64,000 nt of DNA from Crotophaga sulcirostris (GCA_013397455.1 VYZB01000077.1:1237014-1301013); one strand, 5' to 3'. Counted from the first letter of the stretch, positions 47,801 to 61,130 are shown. Notes: a model not told the origin generated them from the sequence alone. A program made the numbers and translations.

Positions 47801-50800
47801 CATCCACTGACCAAGCCACATTTTATTTTAAGGTATAAAGGCCAGGTTTTAACCTTCAAACAACTCCCAGCAGCTCACTGTTGGCACACGTTTAGGTACT
47901 TAAGACTTTTTGCCATCTTTTTTTGTTAGTACCATGCCTGTCTGTGCTCTATGGGTGTTGGTCTGACATCAGTGAGTGCTTGCGAGTGTTGTGCCCAGAG
48001 GTTCAGCGTGGGTGGAACTAAAATGCTGGGAGGGGGATGTTTAGGTTGTGGATGCTCAGTGTTTTCTGTCAGCTGCAGAAGGGTTTTGGTTTCAAGTGCC
48101 TCTTCAGCATACTGGGAGTAATCTACTATTTACATTAATCACTCAAGGTTTCTCCAAAGGTCAGTGGATCTCCCCTCTCTTGTGTCGTTTTGACTCAGTC
48201 TATTCAGGAGAACACACTCTCTTTGCATCCTTCTTGTTTTCTGCTATTTGGGGGGGATTTTAAACTCTGAAATGAAAGTCAGATCCACAAAGCTACTGGC
48301 AACACCAGTTGATCTACAGATCATCTTCACCAGATTATACAACTTGTCCTGTTACTTAGCATTTCATAAAACTCTTAGGACATCCGCTCCTTTTCTTTGA
48401 TTGGTATCTGATTGGCTCTGCATTTGTTTAGTATGTTTAATTTTTAACATGACGTATCTTTAAATGTTCATATTATGAAAAGCAGTTAATCTGTTTTTAT
48501 GAACATTTCCTTTTTTACAAATGAATGAACCTCAGCTTCCTAAGAATGGGTTCCAATGTTGCCATTAGCTATCTTCATTACTTTGCATTCAAAATTGCTT
48601 TATTTCTGTGGCTGAATTGAGACTGGACTGGAGGGAGTATAGGTGGGGACATTCCCATACATTCTCAAAGGGAATTTGAGGGTGTATCTTACATTTGTTT
48701 TGAAGTAAAATGCCAAAATTGACCGAAAATAAGCATTGCCTATATCAATCCCATGTTTATACATTTTCCATTTGAAAGAAGAGATCCCGTGTATGCCTAA
48801 AGATAAAAGTGAAAATTTGTTACTTACTTTTAATACAGTGCAGCTGTATTAACAAATTTGGATACAGCAGTTACAGCACACTAGAAATTACAGGGAGATG
48901 TTAGAAAGACCGTATTCATACATATTTTCAGAGCCTTGCTCATCTGTCAGAACTTTATGCTGAGTCCAGTGTTTCTGTCCTTATAGGGGAGCTGTGGACT
49001 TGTAGCTGGGTTGCGTGGAGCTGAAGCTTTCATAATGCCTTAGTAAAGTATATCTGACAGATCATTTTGAGCACAAACTATTGGCAGGAAACATGATGAA
49101 TTCCTTGAGATTCTCTGATAGTTTTATACTTGGTATTTGGCGACTTCTTTCTGCATTATGTAGTATTCCTGGTGTAGAAACTCAATTTACTTTGGCTGTA
49201 TGTAGAGGTGGAAAGCTTTTCTTTTTGATTTCTGCATTTGTGGAAATGAGTGGCAGTTTAGCATTTTTGCTCTCATCTTGGGAAGACTTGTAGGAGATTA
49301 AGTGCCACATGAAACTGCGGAAAGATGTATTAGATGGATAGAAAAGCAGGAAAAGGGAGGAGCAGATCACAAAGTCCTTCTTAAACATGCAAAAGTTGTG
49401 ATCATTTAGATTTGGTGCTAGTTACTGATGAGCAGTATCTACTTATGGATAGATGGACAGTTTGCTTTTTGAGCAGATTTGCTGACTTTGATTTGATAGT
49501 ATCCCCGCAGTGCCTTGGGACGTCTTTAGTTAGCGACACGTACCCAAGTCCAAGTTCTGCAGATTTTGACCAGTTTTATCAGAGCATCCCTCCCATGCTG
49601 CAAGCAGGAAAAATATTAGTGTTTTGGTTTCTTTCTATTTTAAGTAGACTTTTTCTCTAATGTAACTGAAGTTTTGTTGTTCATTATGCCAGCTAACATG
49701 TCTCATGGAGAACTGAGGTCATGGAAATCGTCTAGGGAAGGACTTCACAGCAGCAGGAAGGAGTCCAGAAATGGCAGTAAAACTGTGGTTTTACATTTAG
49801 TTATTGAGGTCTATTAAAGTTATGTTTAAGTGAACCAACTTATGAGATATGAATTGGTACACTGAAAAGAAAAAAATACGGGATCGCTCCTGTATTTCAA
49901 GTTTTAACAGTTAAAAATCTAAATTCATGTGTTATTGCTTGTTGTTTTATATAAAAGCCAGGCTGGGATACTGGTTTGTGTGATTTGTGGAAATAGTAAA
50001 ATATATGTTTATTTGGGAAGTCATTCTCAGGTTTAATTTATATATTTTGAATAGGTCTTGCAAAGTTTATCCCAATGTCACCATAAAATAGATTCACTTC
50101 TGCTTTCTGCTTTACATGATGGTAATACAACAAAATGATGTTTACAGAAGTAGATTTCAAAAGAAATATTAGATAAACCACATAAGCCCCAAATGCACAA
50201 TAACTTTGGTATAAATGCAGTTTTAAAAATTGGGTTTGGGATGCATTTAACAGGGCAAATATTACATGTATTTCTTAAGTTTCCTCCTAGTTCCAGTGCA
50301 TTGAGATTCAGTAACGCATGCATGCAAAAAGCAGAGATTTATGAAAGCACTCACTGGTGTACTCATTAATACCAGATACCAACTCTTTACTAGAACATGT
50401 TGACGTGTAGAATCACAAATTAGCAAAAAAGCCCTGGATTTGGGAGCTGAAATTACAATATTGCCATACTGTACTGTGGTGATTTTACTGGAATAGAATG
50501 CATGGAGTCACTATTAAGCCACATAGCAGTGTTAAAATTTTACAGATACTGGAGTATCACATGAAAACCCTGACTGCCAAAGTTTGGAATTTAAGGTGGC
50601 TGACAGGAATTTTCATAAACAAGCTATGAAAAAGGGAATTGTGCTAATTAGATATACTTTCAATTCCCACCAAAATGTCTCCATTTTATTTTCTCATTTG
50701 AGTCTTTATTTCCCTTTTGTGACTTATTGGAATTTTGTCTTTCAGTCTGGAAAAGCATTGTAATAAGGAGTAGAAATCACAGATTATAATTTGGATCTAT

Positions 50801-53329
50801 GGTATGAACACTATTGCGATGTTGGATATAGCTGTCTGCTGAGCTTTTGGTATAAGAATACTAGTTCAGGGTGGGGGGTAGAATTGGAATTTGTTACTTA
50901 ATAGGAAAAATAAATAGAAGGTCCCATTCTTAAACAAACAAAATCCCTCTGCCCCAAATCCCTTAAAGTTTGGACATCATTCAAAGTAATCCAGAATTGA
51001 AGTTATACATCAAGAAACCATTGTGAAAATGCAACCTGAAAAAGGAAGAAATATGTGTCTTTTATATCTGTCCTGTATTTTATAAAAGGAGGAGAAGTCT
51101 TCATTTTATAATGCCTTATGTATATTTTAACTTAGTTTACTGGAAGTCTCCTTAGAGAAACAGAGAGATGGATGGAGAACTTCATTAGTTCTTGGAGGAC
51201 AGAACCCATTATTGAATAATCAGCAGAGATCTTACCTCCCAGCTGTTTGAATTAAATAAGCCGTAATAAAATGTACACAAATCCTCCCAGAGATTTAAGC
51301 AGATGACTGTGCCTGAGGAAGCTGAATTATAGAAAAGAACATCTTAATTTCAGTCCTCTGTCTCTGAAATTTATTTCATGGGCACTAAGAATATTTAACT
51401 CTTATAAAAATCAGGCTACTGAATTCTGGGCACACAAGTCAGAAAATATAGCCCCTTGTATTTTCTTAAGATGTGTATTTTTATTTGTTTGTTTGTAGAG
51501 AAATAGATGGAAGTGGTTATCTGATAAATAGCAAAAAATATTTTGTGATAGTTTTCTTAGGAACCTTTTGCCAGTCCCCACTAGAATAAAAAGCATTCCA
51601 TTATTCATTTTGTAAAAGCCAAAACATTAATCAGTCAGGCTATTAAACTGTAAGACACTAAATATAGCAATTGAGAAGAGGTACTACATCTCTGTAATGA
51701 CGCATGAATGATTCATTTATATTAGTGTAAAATTAAACACCTACGTTTTACACAAAGTTGAGGAACTGTTTGTGTTTACAATGCTGAAGGAGGTGCTAAA
51801 CCAAATAACAGCACAGCAGCAAGAAAGCCAAATGGCATTGTGTTCATTCAGCTTAAGAAGGGGTTGGTTAAAAAAAAGGAGTAACAATACTAGAAAGTGC
51901 TGAGATATTTTTGTGTGAGGTATCCAGTGAGTGTGGACATATGTGCGATACAGTGAGGCTTCTATGTTCTTCATGTGGGACACTGGGAAGGTGAACAAAA
52001 CCTAGACAGATACATTATATTTGGATTTTAAAACAAGCTTTATATTCTCACAAGAATTAATTCAAGAAACACATTACTACTGAACTTCTGTGTGAGTTGA
52101 AAAGTGGCCATGGGAATAAAGAACAAATAGGAGATTGATATTTATAATTCAAAATCTTCAGCATCTATACTACAAGTACACTGATAGATACACTTATTAA
52201 TCAACTGAAAATAGGATGAATGGAGAGATGGGAAAATTAAGTGGAAATAGTTTAGGTGAAGAAGGTTAAGAAAGACTGAAGAATTCTTGTGGGACCTGAT
52301 ACAACTGGAAAATATGATGCAAACTATTTGGAAGGACTATGTGAGCTGCTGTAGCCAGAGCTCTTAGAGATTCAAGAATCCTTTTGTGCAGCTCATTGCC
52401 ACTTCTGCTCAGAGCATGGTACCAATGAAAAATTAAAATGGTTTCATTGATACTAGTGAATGTTTTCTTTGTGCAAGTAGTAAACCCGTGTTACCTATAG
52501 AAGAAAAATGACTTTTACAGTTCAGAAAGATGTAAAAGGATATTAAAAAGCATAACAGAGGTAACAAGAGTGATCGTAAAAAGGTGTTTTATTTTAATGT
52601 TACATAATCCTTATACTTCAGAGGGCAAAACCATAGTGATCGTTCCCTCTGTTGTTGTTCTAGAAGAGTGATCAGCAATCTCTTTGACAAAGACGTCTGG
52701 TGCCATCAGATGGGTGAGACCCTCTGGAAGGGACAAACCACAAGGCTGTGGCTGTACAGCAGTCATTGCGTTCAGAGTTCACCAGTAAAGATAAAAGTTT
52801 CTAAATGAGGAAATGCTTGTGTGTCTACAGGTCATTAGAAAGTGGAAGTTAGATTGCAAACTCACTCCATTTAGTTTTTGGGTGTTGCACATTTACTGTG
52901 TGCAAGATGACACTTTTGTCTTATCTGCAAAGATCTGACATTCACTATTCATATTAATTCATAACTGATCACCTACAAATGAGCTAACTACTTAGACCTA
53001 TATGGTTTTAGTATCCTAGCCTAGCTAAGTGCTTCTGGAGACTTAAAGCTCAAAACTCAGCCCACTCAAAAAGCTTGTTAATGGGTCCCACATGACACAG
53101 CTATCAATTTTTTAGTATCAGATATACATGCTGTATCCATTATAACTTTCACTTAGGACCAGGCTTGGCCTAACAGGAGCTTGTAAGGCTTTGCTCTTCT
53201 TTTTGGTCTGAAAGAAGGAAAAAAAAATAACATTAGATGAGAGCGAAACAGTATTGCAAAAGACGATGCTCAATATGTGTCTGGCAGAGGGAGGCCTGAT
53301 GCATTGCAAAGGGTTGCAGGATTCTCTCT
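47801..53329. other. Non-coding, single-copy-looking
   Basis: No transposon is recognised in about 5.5 kb, unusual for this window. Short frames on both strands lack motifs. Includes the candidate element at 51,170-51,385. Confidence 0.45.
51170..51385. promoter_or_regulatory. Possible conserved non-coding element
   Basis: Contains CCCATTATTGAATAATCAGC, TTTGAATTAAATAAGCCGTA, ACACAAATCCTCCC and CATCTTAATTTCAG words in a repeat-free setting. A moderate candidate from motif density only. Confidence 0.25.
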
Positions 53330-54040
53330 GTTTTTAACATTTCCCAGGTTGTTTAATTGTGCATTGTAAGCAATGATAAAATGACAAGTTATCATTGATC
53401 TGTCCTTTCCTCCATCTCAGAGGGATTCATTAAATAATGCATGCACCCATGTGAATTACCCTTCTTCACTATACTATCCCCAGACCATTAGCCAAATATA
53501 GCAACAGCAGCATCTTTCAACCCCTAGAAACCCTTTGGCTTTCATTTAATTAAATTATCCCATTATGAAAACTCTTATAATGAGATTAAATTTAATTATT
53601 TATTAGACACTTATTTGCACTAGGGAATCTATCAATTATGCATGGTTGCGCTAAACATTTTTCAATCCATCACCTTTTCTTTTCATGGAAGGTGTAATTT
53701 ATTAAGTGCATCTGAAGTACTGTAATAGAAGAGCTCTGGCAGAAATGTGCATGCCATCCTAGTTCAATTAATTGCAAATGAAAAAGGAAAACAGAAATAT
53801 GAAAACTTATGCTCGCTGCTTTTGTGATGCAGCACGCTGACAGAATTGCACTTTTTTCAGTTTATTGGTGCATCTCCTTCTTACATTATACCTAGTTAAG
53901 GCCCTGGACAGTCATTTTAATTCATGTTTTTTGGTTGTATTTTGTGTGTTAATGGTTCCTAATTGCACAAAAATTCAGATGTGATGCCTAATTAGAATAA
54001 TTCAAATAAATACTTGTGGCACACTGTGGCCTGTTACTAT
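53330..54040. promoter_or_regulatory. Probable ultraconserved-type non-coding element cluster
   Basis: The most constrained-looking block in the window. It holds GTTTAATTGTGCATTG, ATTCATTAAATAATGCATGC, TTTCATTTAATTAAATTATC, an imperfect dyad (CATTAT at 53,561 with ATAATG at 53,577, flanked by TTAAATT/AAATTTAA), ATCTATCAATTATGCATGGT, TTTCAATCCATCACC, CAATTAATTGCAAATGAAAA (octamer-like) and GCTCGCTGC, then TTTAATTCATG and CCTAATTAGAATAATTC. Homeodomain and POU words are packed with intact CpGs. There is no open frame, splice site or transposon. Enhancer identity is inference from style. Confidence 0.5.
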
Positions 54041-54289
54041 GTACATACAAGAATTTCTTATTAGTTTATAAAAGATATTAATATTCTTTTAATATGAATT
54101 AGTTGCTCACAAAGATTAAATTTTAGGCAAATTGTTAATGCATATAACCATAAAGCATCATCTGTCACATATCTTCTTGGTAGGAATTTGGATATGAAGG
54201 CAAAAACATAAACTACGAATAATTGTTTCAAGCAGGATGACATTTTCTGATGAATGTTAAGAAGATATAGATGTCAATACAGCTCTGAG

Positions 54290-54540
54290 CTTTTCTTTTA
54301 TAGGACCTTGTCAATATGTAATTAATTATTCAACTGGAGTTCTGTGTGGCTCAGGGCAGCATTTCAAAGAGCTTTCTTTTCTAAATTGCAAAGTCATCAT
54401 AAGATTGCTTTTACTTTTTTCCTTTCCTTTTTTTCCCATTTAGAAATAGCATGTGTATAAAAGCTTATAAGTCATCTGTGAGGTGCCATATGCAGCGCAG
54501 TGATAAAGTGAGGAGCAGTAGGCATTTTAGTAGCAGTAGG
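54290..54540. promoter_or_regulatory. Possible conserved non-coding element
   Basis: Contains TATGTAATTAATTATTCAAC, CAGGGCAGCATTTCAAAG, GCAAAGTCATCATAAG and CCATATGCAGCGCAGTGATA. It continues the repeat-free, motif-rich stretch that begins at 53.3 kb. Confidence 0.3.
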
Positions 54541-57500
54541 CTGTAGCAGATGCTTTTAATACGTTACAAAATTCTAACTTGCTTTAAAAGTGCTCGTGTT
54601 TCATGTTCAGATGTGAATGGGGGTCAAAGAGAAAGATTTATGTCCTTTTTTTCTCACTTATACATGTAAGAGGATGTTTGCTTCATTAACTTTGAAATTC
54701 ACTGGCCAAATAGACCGCATATTTTAGAGGATTTAAGTAAATATCCCACAAAATCACACAAATTACTATAGAGCATTTCAGTCCTCATCTTGAAGGAGAC
54801 ATGATGCATCTGTTAATAGAAACAAAGGAGTACTGCTTGTAGTTGGCAAAAGTGGTTATTCTTTGGTACTTTCTTCCTGAAAGTCAAGACTGTTAATGAA
54901 ACCTCAGTGTACCCTAGTGGGCCTGATAGGATGGTTTTATTCCTGTGAGACAGATTACGTTCATTAGAACAGCTCTCCAGACAATATTCAGAATTCAAGT
55001 TTACTTTTTGGTATGCTGCTTTTGTCAGCCAAGGATCTAGCTCTCATTTTCCAAAACAGCCACACATCTTCCACTTGATAGATATGCTCATAGATATGCT
55101 CATGCATAGATATGCTCATATATAAGTCCCATATGTAAGATTGGTACATAGTCACACACAAGGATGTTTCCGCTGTTGAAGTACGAAGATCATATATGAA
55201 GTGAGCGGTGATACCATAACTAGTAATTAGGGATTATGACACTTCCTCTGCAGAATCAAACCTCTGAGTGAAGCTAAAAAAATAGTACATCTAGATGAAA
55301 ACCTTTGCAACGTTACACTGCAATGAAATTCTCATCTACAAACCCCTGAATGATAAAAGGCTAAGCTGCATTTGACATCTCAGCCTAAAAGCAGCATTCT
55401 AGTATATTTTTCCAGTAAGTTACAGCAAAAACTTCACTGTAGCTTTATCAAAGATGTGACAATTGCTGTGTTTTGGGTTCTGAAACCTCAGTGCTTCAGT
55501 TAGCTGTGGAATAGCCCATCTTAGTGTGGACAGGCAAATTGACAGCAGTTATTCTCATTTCTCCTGTTGTATGATCAGTTGGCAGCTTTGAACTTTACTT
55601 TGAAATCTCCTTTAAGTATCCTGTAGGCTAGACACTACAATATGTTAGCAAATAATTCTAAATGCGTACTTGAGACATGAAAATGAGATAAAAATGAAAA
55701 TGAACATGAGAAAGCATGCTTGAGACATCTGTCAGCCACCTGCTTAAATTATAGCTATCCAGTCAGGCTAGATGCATTGGTAGATGTACTCAGTTTTTAC
55801 ACCTATATTACATGAAGGTGTCAGTGTTTTGTTTTCATATTTAATAAAGGCAAAAATTAATAGGAACCTGCATAGGTATCAATATGTTAAAGAGCTACTG
55901 ATTTCAGCTGTGTACCTTTTGGAGCTTTAGTTTTAAATCTAATGATGAAAACACATGATGTGGCCCAATCTATATTGCTATAATCTTTGGTCTCAAATCT
56001 TTTTTAATAAAGAGCAGCATGAACTTGGTATGCTTCTGTGTTAATATAATTTTAAAATGTTTTTCAAGAAATATATCAAGTTTAATAGTAATACTACTTA
56101 GAGGCATGGAGTTTACACCTTTGTTTCTTGTTTATGGCTTTCCCCTTCCATAACTGTTTGACTAGAAACAGGTTTCTGCAGAGGAGTTAAGATAGGAGTA
56201 AAAATAATGTTGTATCAGGGAAATCATGTTTAAAAGGAAAAACTTGTGAAAAACAGAGGCAAACATGGGTTTTCAGAAAACTGCAGGATGCAGTAAAATT
56301 TTTAACACACTTTAAATCCAAAGACCTTTCAGCTTTTTTTATTCTTACTGCTTTTAAAGTCTTTTTAGACAAGTGACATTTTGTTTAGTTTGGGTGAAAA
56401 GACTTCCAATCTGAGATTTGCTTGTTTCAGGAAAAGATTCCTTTTCAACAGAATATTGGTAATTTTCCCAATACAGATAACCATAGCTGGAAATTGTCAA
56501 GGCATCAGGTCATTAAGCCAGGGAGAAAGTCTTTTGCTTTCCCTATCCCTGATGCAAAACTATTTTTCCATCATTTTAGGCCTTCCGGTTGCCAACATTT
56601 CCCATTTTCCTTGAAACAAGCTGACAGCCTAAGGCTTTCCAGCAGGCTGTGTAACAAAGTCCTTTCAAGACCTACTTGATGTAAAATGAGGTTCATCATG
56701 AGCTCGTACATGGTGTTTGTTCTTGTGGCTTTTGCATCTTTTCTAGTGGTCTCATCCCTCACCTCATTCCTGGGCTGCCTTCGATTTTATTTGCTGGTAT
56801 TCATCAAAGTAGACTGAATGAATGGGTGAAAAAGGAAGATCCTCTTCACTGATACCACTCTTACTCATGACCTGCTGCTACATGATGAATATGACAAAGT
56901 CAGTCTGGCCCACATATGAGATAGGACAGTCCAGTTGTGTACAGCATCTGGTCTGAGGTGAAAAATAAAAGTTCAGGTGATCCATATTATGGAAGAAGTG
57001 ACTTCTTGATCGCAAGCCCTGATAGCAGACAATGCACAACCAAAATGGGGAAGGTTTTTTTGTCTGTAATATTGTTTTCCTTCCTTCAGCAGCTCTTTAG
57101 GATGAACCTGATTTCTTGAGGAACAGCTTTGCTTGTATAGGTAGGGACTGAAAGGATTTCCTGTGACAAGTGACAGATCTTACCCTCTGGGGAGCATTTT
57201 TCTACATAAAATGAAGTTACTCTGTCAGCAAAATGAAAATGTTCATTAAAATAACTGAACAGAACTGTAAATTGAGATTAGGCAGTTTCTTGTTATAACC
57301 TGGTTTCCTAAAGAAAAAAGACCTTTGCAACCACATTCTTTGTACATGTCTGTCAAGCTGCATGTCTCCTAATAATAACTTTTCAATTTGTTTGGAAATC
57401 TTAATCCAGTCTGACCGAGAGCTACCAACCTCAAAATATCATACTCCTTCAAGTTTTATGAAAACAGGCAGATGGAGAACATCTATAGACGTCCTTAGCT

Positions 57501-59379
57501 GATGAAAAGCTAAAGACAAACATACCTTTCAGTAGACATCCATGAATCTGTAGGATTGGGCTCCTTGTAATAGTGATGGAAAGATTAGAGGCATGCAGGT
57601 CTTCAGTAAAAGGTAGCAGCCTTTTGGCCCTGAGGGTGCTGTGGGTAGGCACAGCTTGTGGTGTGTCCCTCTCCCCAGACTGAGGTTTTGGTAAGAGGTT
57701 GGTCTGTGTCACCCCCAAGCCCTGTACCCTCAGTGCTCCCAAGCCAGAGACTGCATTTTGAAACAATTTGCATCCCAGAAGCCAGAACCTTTCCTCTTAG
57801 GAGCTACACCAATCTTACCAAACCTCCCCTTCTTCCCTGTGTCTTGATTCTCTTTACTTAAGACACCCTGTGGTCTTCAAGTTTCCCAACACAGAGCCAT
57901 TGCAGCTGCTTCACCACTAGATTTGAACCTGGTTTAAGGTGCTGCTTCAAGCAGTCTGTACTCCAACTGTCTGCCTGTGTTCACTGCCCATGCCTCTGTG
58001 GTCGCTGAACCTCTTGAGGTTATCTGAGTGGGGAGAAAAAAAGTTCTCCCTTCCCCCACTCCCAGTTTCCAGGAAATGTGAAAAAAAAAACTAGTTAGAA
58101 GCTGCAACTGTGAAAAGTGAAGCCTACGAGCTGTAAAACAGAGGGAATCTCTGGCAAGACACTAACTCTAAGCCTGTAATTCTCTCTACTCACAGCTTTG
58201 CTCTAAAATACCCTGGCTGACCTTCCTGGCACATCGCGGGAAAAGTTCAAATATAGTCAAATGACAAAAAACTTTTCATTTATAACTTGCTGTCATTAGC
58301 TTCTGGGGGAGGAATGTCAAAGCACAGTTTCTGGAACTGTTTGATGGGTTACTAGGTTGATTATGTCTTATTCTGGTTTTAGTGGTTCTTTTAATTGAAC
58401 TTTTTTTGCTAATTGTGCTTTTAACGATGTCAGAAGTTCCCAGGATATTATTTTTCAATGTATCTAAATAGGCATTTCAGCAAAGAAATTAATGGAAATG
58501 TCTTTAGAGATGAGGATTAGAAGCAGCATGAGGAGTTTAGTCATTCTGATTAGACTGGGGACTTTTTCCTTTGGGTATAAAGTGCCACTGGAGCATCCTG
58601 AAGTATCTATATGAAAAGACTGCATGTCCCTTGTGTTTATAGATTGTACAGTGGGAGATGCAGGCACCACATACTTGTAATTAAACAGGTATTTTAGATG
58701 GTGGAAAGCAGGACGGAAATTTACAGATTGGAGTGTGAGAACGTAACCGTGTGACTCTTATTATAATTAATAGGAACTGCATAGTGTAGTCTCTATGCAC
58801 TACTTTGAAAATTTCCCTGGGTGTTTCTATATGAATATTTATGCAATCAGAAATAAAATGCAGACAATGAAGTAAGAGTCAGTCTAAATACAAAGTCATC
58901 ACGTAGTTTACATTTTATTGACATAAACTCTGCTTTTGTCCAATTAAAAAAAAATGCATATGAATGAAGAAAATAGTTAAATACAAAAGAAAACAGTTTC
59001 AGCAATTATTTAATATAGAAATACTTTTCTAATTTAGTTTCTAAAGAAGTCACTAAACCTGCCTGCACTTTTAACAAAGATATTTAAAATCTGTAGTCCA
59101 GTATATGAAGGGTATTTTTAAAAAGAGACAGATGAGTGCATCACTCAAAGAGGAGAGACTTATGTCACTCGGATCACCAGATATCAAACACCTTTCTGAT
59201 AGTGTACCAAGAGTCTTAATTGGATCTCAACATTGGATTAAACTAGTTCTTTGTATTCTAAAGACTGAAACTTCACTGAAGGATGTGAGAAAGGTGAAGG
59301 AGGTAAAAGGAAAGGGGTATGCATTTGCTTAAGATCCCACCTATCTACAGTGTCCTCTGACCAGCTGCTACTGACTTGC
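54541..59379. other. Non-coding, no gene seen
   Basis: AT-rich to moderately GC. Patches at 57,580-57,780 and 57,880-58,060 are C-richer. Paired frames on both strands there (57,449-57,861) are featureless. No transposon is confidently recognised. Confidence 0.45.
55079..55118. repeat. Three copies of a 12-bp unit
   Basis: TAGATATGCTCA occurs at 55,079-55,090, 55,091-55,102 and, after TGCA, at 55,107-55,118. A small minisatellite-like array. Confidence 0.85.
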
Positions 59380-59490
59380 TAAAAGACACAGGGTGCTTAT
59401 CTTTAATTAAGTCATGAATTATCTTAATTTTATTATCCTCTGGTCTTCATTCGACAGCGTAATTGCAAAGCAAGGTGATTAGCAGGGTTC
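59380..59490. promoter_or_regulatory. Possible conserved non-coding element
   Basis: GCTTATCTTTAATTAAGTCA, TGAATTATCTTAATTTTATT and ATTCGACAGCGTAATTGCAA give GATA-like (TTATCT) and homeodomain-like words plus two intact CpGs within 110 bases. Confidence 0.35.
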
Positions 59491-59819
59491 ATGGTTCCTG
59501 ATTGTCAGTTCAGTTCAGGGAAAGAATGAAAGATGAAGTAGTTATGTCTGAATAAAAAATTATATGGTGACTGCACCCCATCCAAAACTCAAGACCCTCG
59601 GAACTAATTAGAACTAATTTCAGCTGTTAGTGTTATTGTACCACCTTTACTTTCCCAAGGTGGATGCAGCAAGTCGAAGAATGGCGATGCCTGCAAAATG
59701 AGGATAATTCTGAATCAATATACCCTTTAAAAAAACTTGTCAGGAAAAGCAGAAATTCTGCAGTGCTCTCTGTGTTTCCCTGTCTGCCAAGTGGTTTCCA
59801 CATTTTGAAGTCTTGTCAA

Positions 59820-59925
59820 ACGGAGCAGGAATCTTCCGCCAAATAATTCCATCGCCAATTAGTCTGTCATAGGCTTTGTCAGTTTATCTTAACTTCTCTG
59901 CCCTATGGACTGAATACTGGATACG
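59820..59925. promoter_or_regulatory. Possible conserved non-coding element
   Basis: GAATCTTCCGCCAAATAATT, CCATCGCCAATTAGTCTGTC and GTCAGTTTATCTTAACTTC. Intact CpGs and a CCAAT-like/ATTAG context suggest constraint. It may form one cluster with the element at 59.4 kb. Confidence 0.3.
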
Positions 59926-60228
59926 AAACAAAGATCAAGAGAAGAGAAATGTTATGCTTTCACTCTGTATAACACTGCCTTAACCCAAACATCCTCCTCC
60001 TCTGAAGTTGTGAAACAGTGAAATTCCTCCCCAGGACCCGAGAAAAGAAACTGTCACATTTCTAGTGAAACTGAGCCACTCGCATCCTTTTTTGTGAGAC
60101 CCAGTGTATGAATGGTTAAAGGGGTGAGGAGAAATATATAAGAAATTGATCAGTATGAGAGAGAGTGATCGCTTATGTGTCACAAGCAAAATGTAAGTGG
60201 CTTCTTTATCCTATGGAAGATCCAAGAT

Positions 60229-60500
60229 TAGAATAAGAATAGAATAGAATAGAGTAGAACAGAACAGAAGAGACTGGAATATTTTGGTTGGAAAGGGCCT
60301 GCAATGATCATCTCATCCAACATCTCATCCAACTGCTTGACCACGTTGAGGCTGGCCAAAGGTAAAAGCATATTATTAAGGGCATTGTCCAAATGCCTCT
60401 TAAACACTGACAGACTTGGGGCACTGACCACTTCTTTAGGAAGCCTGTTCCAAGAGGATTGATTCACCTGGGAAACACATGTGGTTCTTCCCCAAAGGAG
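60229..60500 (-). mobile_element. CR1 LINE 3' end with pentamer tail, antisense
   Basis: Begins with an (AGAAT)n-type tail (60,229-60,270), then GGTTGGAAAGGGCCTGCAAT and GATCATCTCATCCAACATCT. On the minus strand the last ORF2 codons are readable: SSWNRLPKEVVSAPSLSVF followed by KRHLDNAL, the CR1 C-terminal signature, ending near IAGPFQP. A 12-base stretch (ACATCTCATCCA-like) is duplicated at about 60,309-60,333. It has a short intact frame (79 codons) and low divergence, so it is a younger copy. Confidence 0.92.
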
Positions 60501-60944
60501 AGTTTTAACTGTCTTGTGTAAAGTAAGACAAATTGTGTAAACTGATTAACAGAAGGGTAAATTGGGAGAGGGCTGGAAAATCATGCTCGGTAAATGCGGG
60601 CATCTCCAGCTGTTGACAGTGGTTCACGAACAGCTGGGTAGCGGAACCTGCTATGAAAAAATTCCAGCCATGGGACTGTCCCTGCTGCCAATATAATTCA
60701 GAATATCTGTGATTCCTACTTCAGTGGTTCAGATCAAGAGAGCTGATAGAGTGAGCACAAAAGAGGTCTAATAAATACATCTACTCCCTTCTCTCATCTT
60801 CAAAGTCAAGAGAAGGGAAATAAGCTTCCAAGGTGCAATAAGGCAGTCCTCCCTGCGTGGGAGAGTGGACTCCTCAGAAAGTATTTATAATGTGGTTAGA
60901 GGCAAGACTCCAGTGTGTTGGACAGTGCATTGACTTCTTTGATA

Positions 60945-61130
60945 AACACTTTCTGAAAAGTAATTTCCGGAGCTAACAAGGAATTATGTAAATGGAGAAA
61001 TAATCAGATAAAGTGATCAAGACTGAAGAAATGAAACACTCTTTCAGGGTGCAGTTATGAAAAGATGATTGGGATGCATTTAGCAGATGTCAGCTAATGA
61101 AGTCAGAGTTGTGATTGCAGGCAGATGAGG
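60945..61130. promoter_or_regulatory. Possible conserved non-coding element
   Basis: TAATTTCCGGAGCTAACAAG, GGAATTATGTAAATGGAG, AATAATCAGATAAAGTGATC, AAAAGATGATTGGGATGCAT and TCAGCTAATGAAGTCAG. ETS-like, POU-like and GATA-like words lie side by side without repeats. Confidence 0.3.
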
